Shown here: piece by piece, positions 32,487 through 41,158 of the stretch
Position numbering within the stretch: the stretch's first letter is position 1
Layout of the letters: every line of letters begins with the position of its first letter
Translations under genes and position numbers: made by a program
Assembly: GCA_963770915.1 (NCBI GenBank)
Contig: CAVYRG010000002.1
Span: 124,001-188,000 of the forward strand
Direction: 5' to 3'
Length of the DNA: 64,000 bases
DNA from: PALSA-270 sp963770915
GTDB taxonomy: Bacteria > Acidobacteriota > Terriglobia > Terriglobales > Acidobacteriaceae
Notes under the pieces: generated by a model
What the model saw: the letters and a program-made list of their open reading frames with translations, nothing else
Told to the model about the DNA's origin: nothing
Database searches by the model: none

Positions 32487-33533
32487 TCATTCAATGCCCA
32501 GGTCGAACGGCGCTCTCTGAACCAAAAGCTTGCCCTGCCGCAAATCAGAGCCGCGCCCGATCAGGAATAGCCAGGACAAAGTGCGTCTGCCTGAAATCAT
32601 GATTTGCTGATGTCGCTTGCCGTCGAGAGCTTCCCACTGCGGTTCCGATTCGGCCGTAGTTGTGGTGCCATCGGCTTGGCGCACGAACGTCGTGTGCACA
32701 AAAGAAGGGTCGCCAAAGATCGCAACCGGGTCCTGCGTGCCGCCTTGACTATCGGGGACCATGAGGCGAATTTCGTTTCCCCCCATCTCGAACGGTCCCT
32801 TCGGCTCAAAGGTGATCTCAACGATCAGGAAACTCTTGTTGTCCTTTGGCGCTACCGTTTGCGGCTGGCCCTGATTCATGCCAGAAATCCATCCGTCCTT
32901 GCCGACTGTGATCGTCACCGTGGGCGCGAAGGTAAGTGGGTCGTTGCTCACGCGGGATCTGACGGTCTTTACCTCCCCTCCCACGATCCTGGCCAAAACG
33001 GATGGATCGGTAAGCCGGGCAAAAGCATCGTGCTGAACTGCCGTATCCGTGGCGGCGGAGGCGATGCTGGCGAGCAAGGCTTGATCGGATACATTTTTTA
33101 CGGCGGCAGCGCGAACCGTGGCATCGGAATCGCCCACCGCCAGTTTCGCCAGCACCTGCTGATCGGTGAGCCACGGCACGACAATATTCCGCACCTCCGG
33201 GTCTGAAGAGCCGGCGGCGACCTTGGCCAGCATTTCCTGGTCCCGCAAATTTCGCGCGGCTGCGCTGCGCACGGCGTCGTTTTCGTCCTGAAGAGCGATT
33301 TGCGCCAGCAGGGCCTGGTCGGTAATGGCTCCGGCGGCCGACTGGCGGATCGTCGCGTCCTTATCCTGTTGTGCGAGCTTTGCCAACTTCGCGCAGGCCT
33401 TGTCGTTGCCCGCCCTACACCGCGAAGATAAATTAGTGACCTCGCGGAAATCAGCGGCTCGCATTGTGCCAGGCAGCATCCACATCGCCGCAGCTAGCCC
33501 AATCACTACGGCTCTTCTGTTTTGCAGAGACAT
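32487..33533 (-). CDS. secreted protein with HEAT/LRV-like alpha-solenoid repeats
   Basis: 348 residues from ATG 33533 (AAAGGA upstream). Signal peptide (VVIGLAAAMWMLPGTMRA). Residues of about 50-175 hold about five 25-residue units of the form TDQALLAQIALQDENDAVRS, DQEMLAKVAAGSSDPEVR, DQQVLAKLAVGDSDATVR, DQALLASIASAATDTAV. This is a leucine-rich-variant or HEAT-like solenoid. The second half is a beta domain (FEPKGPFEMGGNEIRLMVP). Likely a periplasmic binding or scaffold protein. Not matched to a named family. Confidence 0.75.
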   Translation of the reverse strand: MSLQNRRAVVIGLAAAMWMLPGTMRAADFREVTNLSSRCRAGNDKACAKLAKLAQQDKDATIRQSAAGAITDQALLAQIALQDENDAVRSAAARNLRDQEMLAKVAAGSSDPEVRNIVVPWLTDQQVLAKLAVGDSDATVRAAAVKNVSDQALLASIASAATDTAVQHDAFARLTDPSVLARIVGGEVKTVRSRVSNDPLTFAPTVTITVGKDGWISGMNQGQPQTVAPKDNKSFLIVEITFEPKGPFEMGGNEIRLMVPDSQGGTQDPVAIFGDPSFVHTTFVRQADGTTTTAESEPQWEALDGKRHQQIMISGRRTLSWLFLIGRGSDLRQGKLLVQRAPFDLGIE

Positions 33534-33556
33534 TTGATTTTCCTTTCGGATACGCG

Positions 33557-33595
33557 GTGCCCTGAGCGAAGTCAAAAGGGGCACCCCGCTGATAA
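33557..33595. repeat. dispersed hairpin repeat, variant
   Basis: GGTGCCCTGAGCGAAGTC followed by AAAAGGGGCACC. The outer GGTGCCC and GGGGCACC pair. Lies between the solenoid gene and acs. Confidence 0.5.
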
Positions 33596-33605
33596 GCCCC
33601 GACGC

Positions 33606-35564
33606 CTACGCCTCTTCCTGCTCTTTCAACTTCGCCATCACACCGAAATCTTCCAGCGTGGTCGTGTCTCCTTTCACTTCTCCGCTGCTAGCCAGCTCGC
33701 GCAGCAGCCGCCGCATAATCTTCCCGCTGCGCGTCTTCGGCAGCGAATCGGTAAACCGAATATCATCCGGCTTGGCCATCGCCCCGATTTCCTTCGCTAC
33801 CCACTTGCGCAATTCTTCTTTCAGTTCCGGCGAGGCGTTTACTTCCCTGCTCCAGCGTCACAAATGCCGAGATGGCCTGCCCCTTGATATCGTCCGGACG
33901 CCCCACCACCGCCGCTTCGGCCACGGCTTCATGCGCCACCAGCGCCGACTCCACTTCCATCGTGCTCAGCCGGTGGCCGGACACGTTGATGCACGTCGTC
34001 CACCCGGCCCATCACCCAGAAGTAGCCGTCTTTATCCTTGCGCGCGCCGTCGCCGGTGAAGTACATGCCCGGAATCTGTGACCAGTATTGCTTCACGTAG
34101 CGGTCCGGATCGCCATAAATCGTGCGCAGCATCCCCGGCCAGGGCTTGCTTGATCACCAGAAATCCCCCCGACCCCAGCGGCACCGGCTTGCCATCCATG
34201 TCGACCACCTCCGGCACCACCCCCGGAAACGGCCGCGTCGCCGACCCCGGCTTGGTCGCAATCGCCCCCGGAATCGGCGCAATCATGATGTGCCCGGTCT
34301 CGGTCTGCCACCAAGTATCAACGATGGGGCAGCGGTTGTGGCCGATGACTTCGCGGTACCACATCCAGGCTTCGGGGTTGATGGGTTCGCCGACGGTGCC
34401 GAGCAGGCGCAGGCTGGTCGAGCTTGTGCTTTTTGGGCCATTCGTCTCCCCACTTGAGGAAGGTGCGGATTGCGGTGGGCGCGGTGTAGAAGATGTTCAC
34501 CTGATGGCGGTCGATGATGCTCCAGAAGCGGTCGGGCTCAGGGAAATTGGGCGCGCCTTCGTACATCAGGCTGGTGGCGCCGTTTTGCAGCGGGCCGTAC
34601 ACGATGTAGCTGTGCCCGGTCACCCAGCCGATATCGGCGGTGCACCAGTAAGTGTCCTCTTCTTTTAGGTCGAAGACCCATTTCGTGGTCAGATAAGTTC
34701 CTACCGAATAGCCGCCGGTGGTGTGCACCACGCCCTTCGGTTTGCCGGTCGTCCCCGAGGTGTAAAGGATGTAGAGCGGGTGCTCGGCGTCGAGCGGCTC
34801 GGCGGGGCATTCGTCGGAGGCTTTCGCCATCAGCTCGTGCCACCAGTGATCGCGCCCCGATTGCATGTTGATGGGCGTGCCGGTGCGCTGGTAGACGACT
34901 GACGTGCTTCACCGAAGGGCACGACTTCAGCGCTTCTTCCACTGCGGGAAACAGTTTGACTTCCGCGCCGCGACGGTAAGAGCCATCCTGGGTGATGACG
35001 GCCGTCGCCTGCGAATCGTGGATGCGATCGACCAGCGCATTCGAGGAGAATCCGCCGAAGACCACAGTATGCGGCGCGCCGATGCGGGCGCAGGCCAGCA
35101 TGGCGATGGGCAGCTCCGGCGTCATGCCCATGTAGATGGCGACGCGGTCTCCCTTCTTCACCCCCAAGCCTTTCAGCACGTTGGCGAACTTCTGCACCTC
35201 GCGGTGAAGCTGCTGATAGGTCAGGGTGCGAACTTCGCCGGGCTCGCTTTCCCAGATGATGCGCGGCTTTGTTCTTGCGCCAGGTCTGCACGTGGCGGTC
35301 GAGGCAGTTATAGGAAAGGTTGAGCTGGCCGCCGACAAACCATTTAGCCCAGGGACATTTCCACTCGAGCACTTTGTCCCATTTCTTAAACCAATGCAAT
35401 TCTTCGGCGATGCGCGCCCAGAATTTTTCCGGCTGCTCGACCGATTCGCGATAAATGCGCTCGTACTCTTCCAGGCTCTTGATGTGGGCTTGCCGGCTGA
35501 ACTCGGCGGGCGGCTCGAATTTGCGGTCTTCCTGCAGGATGGAATCAATGTTGGTAGAGGCCAT
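33606..35564 (-). pseudogene. acs: acetyl-CoA synthetase gene interrupted by six single-base insertions
   Basis: AMP-forming acetate-CoA ligase. Read across six frames it gives about 650 residues, the normal length, from MASTNIDSILQED to the end LKEQEEA. All landmarks survive: ILYTSGTTGKPKGV (AMP-binding loop), DTWWQTETG, YFTGDGARKDKDGYFW, GRVDDVINVSGHR and the acetylation-site motif PKTRSGKIMRR. The extra bases on the plus strand are at 35261, 34900, 34416, 34148, 33991 and 33843. Skipping each one restores the expected residues on both sides, and no stop or deletion is needed. This is either a very young pseudogene, an assembly artefact or a recoded gene. It normally converts acetate to acetyl-CoA. 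Confidence 0.9.
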
Positions 35565-35648
35565 TCACGTCCCTCGCGATGATTTTTGCCTTGAAGATTT
35601 TATCTTGGCGGGCGGGGAATGTCTGCACGTGTGTGGGTGCCCGACGGT

Positions 35649-35823
35649 TCGTATCAGGGCACGGCCTCAGCCGTGCCATTGGATCCAGCCAAAAGATCGG
35701 GTCACGCCCAACCAGACGCAGCCCGCGAGAAGGGTCGAGCGGGCCAGGCGGTTGCGCCCTTTGGGCGCGGGATTCGAGTTGTAGTTTGGTAGCGGCACGG
35801 CTAAAGCCGTGCCCTGATACGAA
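35649..35823. repeat. REPIN-like inverted pair of palindromic repeats
   Basis: Left unit GTATCAGGGCACGGC then AGCCGTGCC; right unit GGCACGGCT, AGCCGTGCCCTGATAC. Each is itself a palindrome, and the two are in inverse orientation about 120 bases apart, as in REP doublets (REPINs). Single units occur at 49501 and inside 39945-40016. Confidence 0.72.
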
Positions 35824-35829
35824 ATCATG

Positions 35830-36297
35830 TTATTTCACCTCGTAGAACGCTCCCCAGGCTTCGCGGTAACGCTCGAATTTGGACATCTTTTTCCCCTTGT
35901 AGGGGAACAGGCGCATCGACTTCATGTTCTGAAAAGCGCTGGGCGGAAAGACGTACCAGATGTCCTCGGGGACGATGTAGGCGACCAGAAAGTCGATTTC
36001 GTCGTCGCGATAAGAGACGCGCTGATGGGGGTGGGCGCGGATACGATATCCGCCGCCGGGCTGGGCACAGACGCGGTGCGCGGACTTGACCTGCACTTTG
36101 AGCAGCCGCCCACCGACGTCAACGATCAGGTCGTAGCGGTCGCTGTCTCCCCAGGGCTTGGCGACTCCCCAGCCCATGGAGGAAGCTTTGGCCAGGAAGG
36201 CAGCTTCTCCAATTTCGCCGCGGCGTTTGGTGTCACGCTTCGATTGGGCAGGGATCTCCTCCGAGCCTGGGGGCTTGGGAGAACGATCGTTTGCCAT
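35830..36297 (-). CDS. PD-(D/E)XK nuclease-like protein
   Basis: 155 residues from ATG 36297. It starts with a basic region (KRDTKRRGEIGEAAFLAKAS) and carries the core D-x...-QVKS pattern in YDLIVDVGGRLLKVQVKS. This fits the PD-(D/E)XK superfamily, with Asp in the first strand and Q-x-K in the second, and the pattern KRRGEIGE matches the PDDEXK_5-type family. WYVFPP and YREAWG are the family's later landmarks. Members include endonucleases of selfish elements, and their role in hosts is often unknown. A terminator-like hairpin lies in the leader. Confidence 0.8.
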   Translation of the reverse strand: MANDRSPKPPGSEEIPAQSKRDTKRRGEIGEAAFLAKASSMGWGVAKPWGDSDRYDLIVDVGGRLLKVQVKSAHRVCAQPGGGYRIRAHPHQRVSYRDDEIDFLVAYIVPEDIWYVFPPSAFQNMKSMRLFPYKGKKMSKFERYREAWGAFYEVK

Positions 36298-36315
36298 CCT
36301 GTTTTTGGGACCAAC

Positions 36316-36358
36316 AAAAAAGGCGCGACCCGGTCCGATGAGGACGGAGCCTGCGCCT
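36316..36358 (-). terminator. terminator-like hairpin in the leader of the PD-(D/E)XK gene
   Basis: On the minus strand AGGCGCAGGCTCCGTCC pairs imperfectly with GGACCGGGTCGCGCCT and is followed by TTTTTT, only 18 bases before the ATG at 36297. GGTCC just after the T-run could pair with GGACC of the stem, giving an alternative fold. This looks like an attenuator. Confidence 0.55.
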
Positions 36359-36618
36359 AGTTTGTATCTATATTCCCAGCATAGCAAATCGGAGGGGATA
36401 AATGAGACATGGTTTTTGACTTTATTTTGTGAATGGGATCAGCGAGTTAGGGGAAAAAGCTCAAGTCGGGGGTCTTGACAAGAATTTGGGGGGATGCACC
36501 GGGAGTGGTGCAAAGTGGCTGGGCACAAGAACCGCAAAGGTGGGCGCTCATTCGCCGAGTTAAACTGTGCGCGGGGGTTGTAAGCGTGTTTGCGCGCATA
36601 TCGGAGCGCCTTGTTGCC

Positions 36619-39144
36619 ATGATTCTGCCTCGTCGCGGGTTTCTTCGCGCCGTCATCGCCGGTACCGCTCTTGGCTTCCTCGTGTCGATCTGTCGTCCAC
36701 TGATCGGATCAGCGACCTTGCGGCTGCAACCCTATCTCGTACGACTTCCCCCTCACGCTCTGGCGCAGGTACTGCTCGTAGCACTGATGCTCTTCTTGAT
36801 GGCTCTTTTCGCGAGGCTACCTCGGAAGATCTGGGTGTCAGCAAAGTTCGGCCTTATCCCACTTCCCGAATGCATATGGGTGCTGTTCACGGCAGCCTTC
36901 TGGGTTGCTTATGACGCCCATGATGTGTTCCTCGCGCTGTCGTGCATCCCAATCGCTGCCCTGCTCACGATGGCGAGTGGTCAGGTCGCGCGAAGCTCTC
37001 GGCAGATCGCTCCCCAAGGCGCCTCCCTGGTTGAATCCGATCTGCCTGTGCCGGAAGGGGGGCGGGACCTGCTTGGCCGTCGCGAAATTATTGACGGGCT
37101 GGTATCCATGATTCTCCTGGAACAACCGACGGTCGTAGCCGTCACTGGTGCTTATGGCGATGGGAAAACGAGCCTGCTGAACCTCACGGTCGGGGAGATA
37201 AGAAAGCTACAGGGGGCCGACCTTCCGGTAATCGTAAGGTTTAGCCCCTGGCTGGCGCGGGACTCGAGCTCGCTCGTCCTTTCGCTATTGGATAGCGTCG
37301 TCGCGGAGATCAAGGGAAGGTTCTTTGTACCGGGCCTGGGGCGGGACGCCACCCATTACGCGCGCGCCGTGGTCGGAGTCGTCCCGAAAACGGCACGATT
37401 CCGGGATTTCATTGGCGAGCCATCGCAGGAGCAGCGGATCACGGCCCTTGGCGACCGCATATCGAGAACTCGCCGCAGGGTGTTGGTGGTTCTCGACGAT
37501 CTCGACAGGATGCAGGCGGATGAGCTGGAAACGGTCTTCAAGCTGTTGAGGGGATCTGACAGGCTTTCTAACATCACTTTCCTCTGCTCGTTTGACAAAG
37601 ACGAGGTCGTGAGGATTCTTCGGGCAGCGCGACCCCACCAAGACACCAGCAAGTTCATAGAGAAGTTCTTCCAAGTACAGGTCGCGTTACCCAAGCTGGA
37701 CTCAGGTCAGCGCAAGGAGCTGTTCTCACAGAAACTTTCAGACTTGATCCTGCGCTGCGGTCTGATGAGCGACAACTTCCCGAAAAGCCTCGATGAAATC
37801 TGGGAGGGCGGAGCGGATCTGTATTTTGAGAACCTTCGTCGCATTAAGCTTTTCCTAAACCGGATCGGTCACTCGCTCGAGAGGATCGCCTCGGAAGTGA
37901 ACGCGGAAGATTTCATTAGGCTTGAGCTGATACGTGACGTGCTCCCGAGCCTCTACGAGCATATCTATCGCAACCCGGAGTTCTTCTGTAGCGATCTTGC
38001 GATCGAAACGTCGTTCAGGAGTTCGATCTCGCTCGATAGGAATGAAGCCAAAAAACAGCGCTCGGAATTCTACGGAAAGATGAAATCGTCCGTGCCTGAC
38101 GACAAGCAGTATGTGTTGCGGCTGCTTGAGAGTCTGTTCCCAGACTATGCGAGGTATCGGGAGATATTTGGAGCCGAGGCGGTTCAAGCGGCCGAGGCCG
38201 AGAGGGGCAGGCGCATATTCCATCCACGCTGCTTTCGACAGTACTTCCAGCTAAAGGTTCCATCCGAACTTTTCAGCCAGAAAGATCTCGATGCTTTCGT
38301 TTCATCAATACGAAAGCTAGATGAAGGCGCCGTGGCGGACACGTTTACAAGGAAGTTTCAGGCTCTCGCGGGAGAGGAGTTCAAGCAATGGCACTTTATG
38401 CATCTCCTCGAGAACATTTTCGACGAATTCAAACCCGAAATTGCTCGCGGCCTTTGCCGGGGAATGGCTCGGGGTTCTGCGCGCTGGTCTGTCGGCGCCT
38501 TCGACCTCCTGATCTCGGTTCGCGCTACACAAGTGGCTCTCGTTGCGACCGCCGATAGCGCTGCAAGCCTCGACTTCCTCCGGACAATTTTTCAGGAGTC
38601 GGCATCCGCGTTTTACTCCCTCGAGCTGCTGCGCAGGCTGGAGGACGGGCTGAAGCCGGACCAGTTAGAGCTTGCGGCCGGGGTGGGATCTAGGGCCATC
38701 GGCCTCGCGCCTGCGACTTCCGCGAAAAACGCGGAACTTCGCTCACAACTTGAAGAGGTGAAGGGCGACATAAGAAGGTGGCTCCGTGAACTATATCTGG
38801 TTCCCGAAGCGCCATCCGTGTTCGAGCAGTTTGGTGGGCTTGGCCCCGGGAGAATAGAACCCAACATCTTTTTGCTTCAATGGCGCGCCCTGGGTGTCGG
38901 TGCCGAAGCCGATCAGCAAGAATACCTCCGGAATCTTTTCGCCCGCCGCCCCGAGGAACTGGGTAAATTTCTCAACCTGCTTTTCAGGGCGCCTTTCATA
39001 GACGACTACAGCGCACTGAAACCGCTAATTGACTACAAAGAGCTTTCTGACCTGATTACCCAGAACGAGAGAATTCTGGACCCCGAAAGGGTGCGGCAGT
39101 TCAAAGCCCGGTATAGTGCTGAACCGTCCGGCGCTGGCAGCTAA
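36619..39144 (+). CDS. KAP family P-loop NTPase, membrane-anchored
   Basis: About 841 residues from ATG 36619. The frame is open back to 36475, so an earlier start is possible. Residues 1-115 hold several membrane helices (AVIAGTALGFLVSICRP, HALAQVLLVALMLFLMALFA, VLFTAAFWVAYDAHDVFLAL in parts). Walker A is GAYGDGKTSLLN at about 177-188, FSPWL is the KAP-typical FxxW motif, and Walker B is VLVVLDDLDRM near 288. The rest is a helical C-terminus. KAP NTPases are membrane-linked STAND-like ATPases, several of which act in phage exclusion. A GIY-YIG nuclease follows on the same strand. Confidence 0.85.
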   Translation: MILPRRGFLRAVIAGTALGFLVSICRPLIGSATLRLQPYLVRLPPHALAQVLLVALMLFLMALFARLPRKIWVSAKFGLIPLPECIWVLFTAAFWVAYDAHDVFLALSCIPIAALLTMASGQVARSSRQIAPQGASLVESDLPVPEGGRDLLGRREIIDGLVSMILLEQPTVVAVTGAYGDGKTSLLNLTVGEIRKLQGADLPVIVRFSPWLARDSSSLVLSLLDSVVAEIKGRFFVPGLGRDATHYARAVVGVVPKTARFRDFIGEPSQEQRITALGDRISRTRRRVLVVLDDLDRMQADELETVFKLLRGSDRLSNITFLCSFDKDEVVRILRAARPHQDTSKFIEKFFQVQVALPKLDSGQRKELFSQKLSDLILRCGLMSDNFPKSLDEIWEGGADLYFENLRRIKLFLNRIGHSLERIASEVNAEDFIRLELIRDVLPSLYEHIYRNPEFFCSDLAIETSFRSSISLDRNEAKKQRSEFYGKMKSSVPDDKQYVLRLLESLFPDYARYREIFGAEAVQAAEAERGRRIFHPRCFRQYFQLKVPSELFSQKDLDAFVSSIRKLDEGAVADTFTRKFQALAGEEFKQWHFMHLLENIFDEFKPEIARGLCRGMARGSARWSVGAFDLLISVRATQVALVATADSAASLDFLRTIFQESASAFYSLELLRRLEDGLKPDQLELAAGVGSRAIGLAPATSAKNAELRSQLEEVKGDIRRWLRELYLVPEAPSVFEQFGGLGPGRIEPNIFLLQWRALGVGAEADQQEYLRNLFARRPEELGKFLNLLFRAPFIDDYSALKPLIDYKELSDLITQNERILDPERVRQFKARYSAEPSGAGS

Positions 39145-39373
39145 CCATGCCTAGGATCTCTCGGCTTGAGGCTGTTACGAAACCCCTCTTTCGCCCTGCG
39201 GGGCTGGCTCATTTCCCGCTTACACCCAGGGCTTACGCCGCTGGGCTGCAATCTTGCGCCGCTTCGCGGCTAGGACTCGCGCGTTTCACTCCGCTGCAGA
39301 AAGTGGACTCCAAGTTTCGTACCAGCGTCGGGTTTTCGAGATGTGCGCTTGTCTTTCGCTTCGGTTGCGCTGA

Positions 39374-39412
39374 GCCCAGGTCTCGCAAAAGCGGCGAGAC
39401 CTGGGGCACCCG
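39374..39412. repeat. dispersed hairpin repeat, family B complete copy
   Basis: CCCAGGTCTCGC, short loop, GGCGAGACCTGGGGCACCC: perfect 11-base pairing of CCAGGTCTCGC with GCGAGACCTGG. It ends 19 bases before the GIY-YIG start. Confidence 0.65.
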
Positions 39413-39431
39413 CGACGGATAGGAGGATCCC

Positions 39432-39998
39432 ATGCGCAATCCAATCCTTGTGAGCGGTTACGCCCGGATGTGGCCGCGTGAGGTGTTCGCGAAGGTCGCT
39501 CCGACTAAGGGCTCCCGACATAGACATAAGACCTTGCTGGCCAAGAGCCTTGAGTTCCTCCAGGTGGGTGGCGTCTATGTTCTGTACCGGGATGATGTCC
39601 CCTACTACATTGGGCAGGCGAGTAAGTTGCGGCATCGGCTTTGGGGACATGCGCTGAATGCGGAAAGCCGGCACTTTCACTTCTGGAATTTCTTTTCGGC
39701 GTTCGCAGTGAAAAACAAGAAGCACAGAAATGAACTGGAAGGCGTGCTGATCGCCGCCATGCCCACGGCTAACAGCGCGAAGCCGAAGTTGCAGCGGGAA
39801 CGCATGCCGCGGGAAGTACGCGAGCTGATGCTGCAACAGATCAACCTGTCGCGCTCGGGGAGTCCGGTTCTGGCGGCGGTCGCGGAGGTGAAGAGGCAGG
39901 TCGAGAGACTGCAACGTGCGGGAACAACCAAAGTCAAAAACCCCACCCCTTCGACAAGCTCAGGGCAGGCTCTAGCGCAAAGAACGCGCAAGGACTGA
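39432..39998 (+). CDS. GIY-YIG nuclease domain protein
   Basis: 188 residues from ATG 39432, with AGGAGG five bases upstream. The domain opens with GGVYVLYRDDVPYYIGQASKL in parts: GVYVLY plus YYIG, then LRHRLWGHALNA. A Glu in RNELEGVLIAAM may be the catalytic acid. GIY-YIG enzymes cut DNA in repair, restriction and homing. The last 20 residues (TPSTSSGQALAQRTRKD) are translated from an intergenic repeat, so the original C-terminus was probably lost or extended. Same strand as the KAP NTPase 290 bases upstream. Confidence 0.82.
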   Translation: MRNPILVSGYARMWPREVFAKVAPTKGSRHRHKTLLAKSLEFLQVGGVYVLYRDDVPYYIGQASKLRHRLWGHALNAESRHFHFWNFFSAFAVKNKKHRNELEGVLIAAMPTANSAKPKLQRERMPREVRELMLQQINLSRSGSPVLAAVAEVKRQVERLQRAGTTKVKNPTPSTSSGQALAQRTRKD

Positions 39999-40016
39999 AG
40001 CCGCGCCCTGATACGA
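39945..40016. repeat. composite intergenic repeat overlapping the GIY-YIG stop
   Basis: Contains CGACAAGCTCAGGGCAGG, GCGCAAAGAACGCGCAAGGA (family A arm) and GAAGCCGCGCCCTGATACGA (REP unit) end to end, a chimaera of three dispersed words. Confidence 0.65.
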
Positions 40017-40382
40017 CACCTTCCGGCCGCTTCGAGAAGGTAGAGATCCTTGAAATCAAAGGCCGACCCTGGTCGCGAGAGAGCGCGCCAGGATGGAGCA
40101 CTCGGCTGAACCAAACGGTGCTTTTCGGCGCGATCGCAAAGCAACGATTATTTTTTGAACATCCTCCTCGACGAGCAGCGTGCAATTTCGTTACAGCGGC
40201 CCTCCACTTTGGGAATCGCTTTCGCGCGCGCGTAGTTTTGCCTTGACACTGCGTCGCAAGCGGAACTAGCGTACATCCCCGTGTTTACCCGTTTGTCAGG
40301 ATGGCCGGTCCCCGGCACGACCAGCGGCGACGGCCACCGGAATCCTCACCCCTCAAATCCACAAATCTAAAAGGAGGACAGC
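39999..40382. other. intergenic region, 384 bp
   Basis: Holds the end of the composite repeat and a possible promoter at 40243-40272. The rest shows nothing I can support. Confidence 0.4.
40243..40272 (+). promoter_or_regulatory. possible promoter of the GH11 gene
   Basis: TTGACA (40243-40248), 18-base spacer, TAGCGT (40267-40272). The -35 context CTTGACACTG is the same as in the TonB receptor promoter at 21279. The -10 is weak. Confidence 0.35.
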
Positions 40383-41057
40383 ATGCACCGAATGACGTTC
40401 CTTCCCTCGGGACTCCTGCAAACCATCCTCTCCGCACTACTGGCGGCGGGTTGCGTAAGCATCGCAGCAAACGCTCAGACCGTATACAACAATGGTACGG
40501 GCACAAATCACGGTTACTACTATTCGCTGTATAGCAGCGGCGGGTCGGCAACCATGACGTTTCCGGGAGCCGGAACCTATGCCGGCAATTACGCCATCAG
40601 CTGGTCCGGCGTCGGCGACATGGTTGGCGGCAAAGGCTGGCAAACCGGCAGCGCTCGGTCAATCGGTTACAACGTCGGCTACGCCAGCGGCTATAACAAT
40701 ATTTCCATCTATGGCTGGACGACCAACCCGTTGGTGGAATATTACATCTGTGAGCTGGGTTCGCTGTATACGGGGAACGCCACGTATAAGGGCAGCGTTT
40801 CCAGCGACGGGCACAGCTATAACACCTACGAACATCTACAAGTAAACCAGCCTTCCATTCAAGGCACGGCAACCTTCGAACAGTACTTGGACAACTGGGG
40901 TGGCTCGTCGACCGGATCGAACCACACCGTCACCACCGGCAACCACTTTAACCACTGGAACAATCTGGGGATGAGGATGGGTGCTTTCAACTATCAAATC
41001 CTTGGAACAGAAGCGTACAACGGCGCCAGTGGCGGGGTGAACGCAACGGTGTGGTAA
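40383..41057 (+). CDS. GH11 endo-1,4-beta-xylanase
   Basis: 224 residues from ATG 40383, with AAGGAGG upstream. Signal peptide (LLQTILSALLAAGCVSIAANA). The jelly-roll fold shows GGKGWQTG, ISIYGWTTNPLVEYYICE with nucleophile Glu119 (PLVEYYI), and acid/base Glu210 in ILGTEAYNGASG. Both catalytic glutamates of family GH11 are present and the length is typical. It should cut xylan to xylo-oligosaccharides outside the cell. With the GH79 enzyme and the esterase it supports growth on hemicellulose. The SUMF1 gene follows 100 bases later. Confidence 0.93.
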   Translation: MHRMTFLPSGLLQTILSALLAAGCVSIAANAQTVYNNGTGTNHGYYYSLYSSGGSATMTFPGAGTYAGNYAISWSGVGDMVGGKGWQTGSARSIGYNVGYASGYNNISIYGWTTNPLVEYYICELGSLYTGNATYKGSVSSDGHSYNTYEHLQVNQPSIQGTATFEQYLDNWGGSSTGSNHTVTTGNHFNHWNNLGMRMGAFNYQILGTEAYNGASGGVNATVW

Positions 41058-41158
41058 CCAGCACTCCGCAAGTCATGGCAGATATCGCCTGGGCCGGGCG
41101 GTCGAAAAGCCGCCGGGCCCGGCGGCTAGCATTTCAAGAAACGAACGGGACAGTGCCG

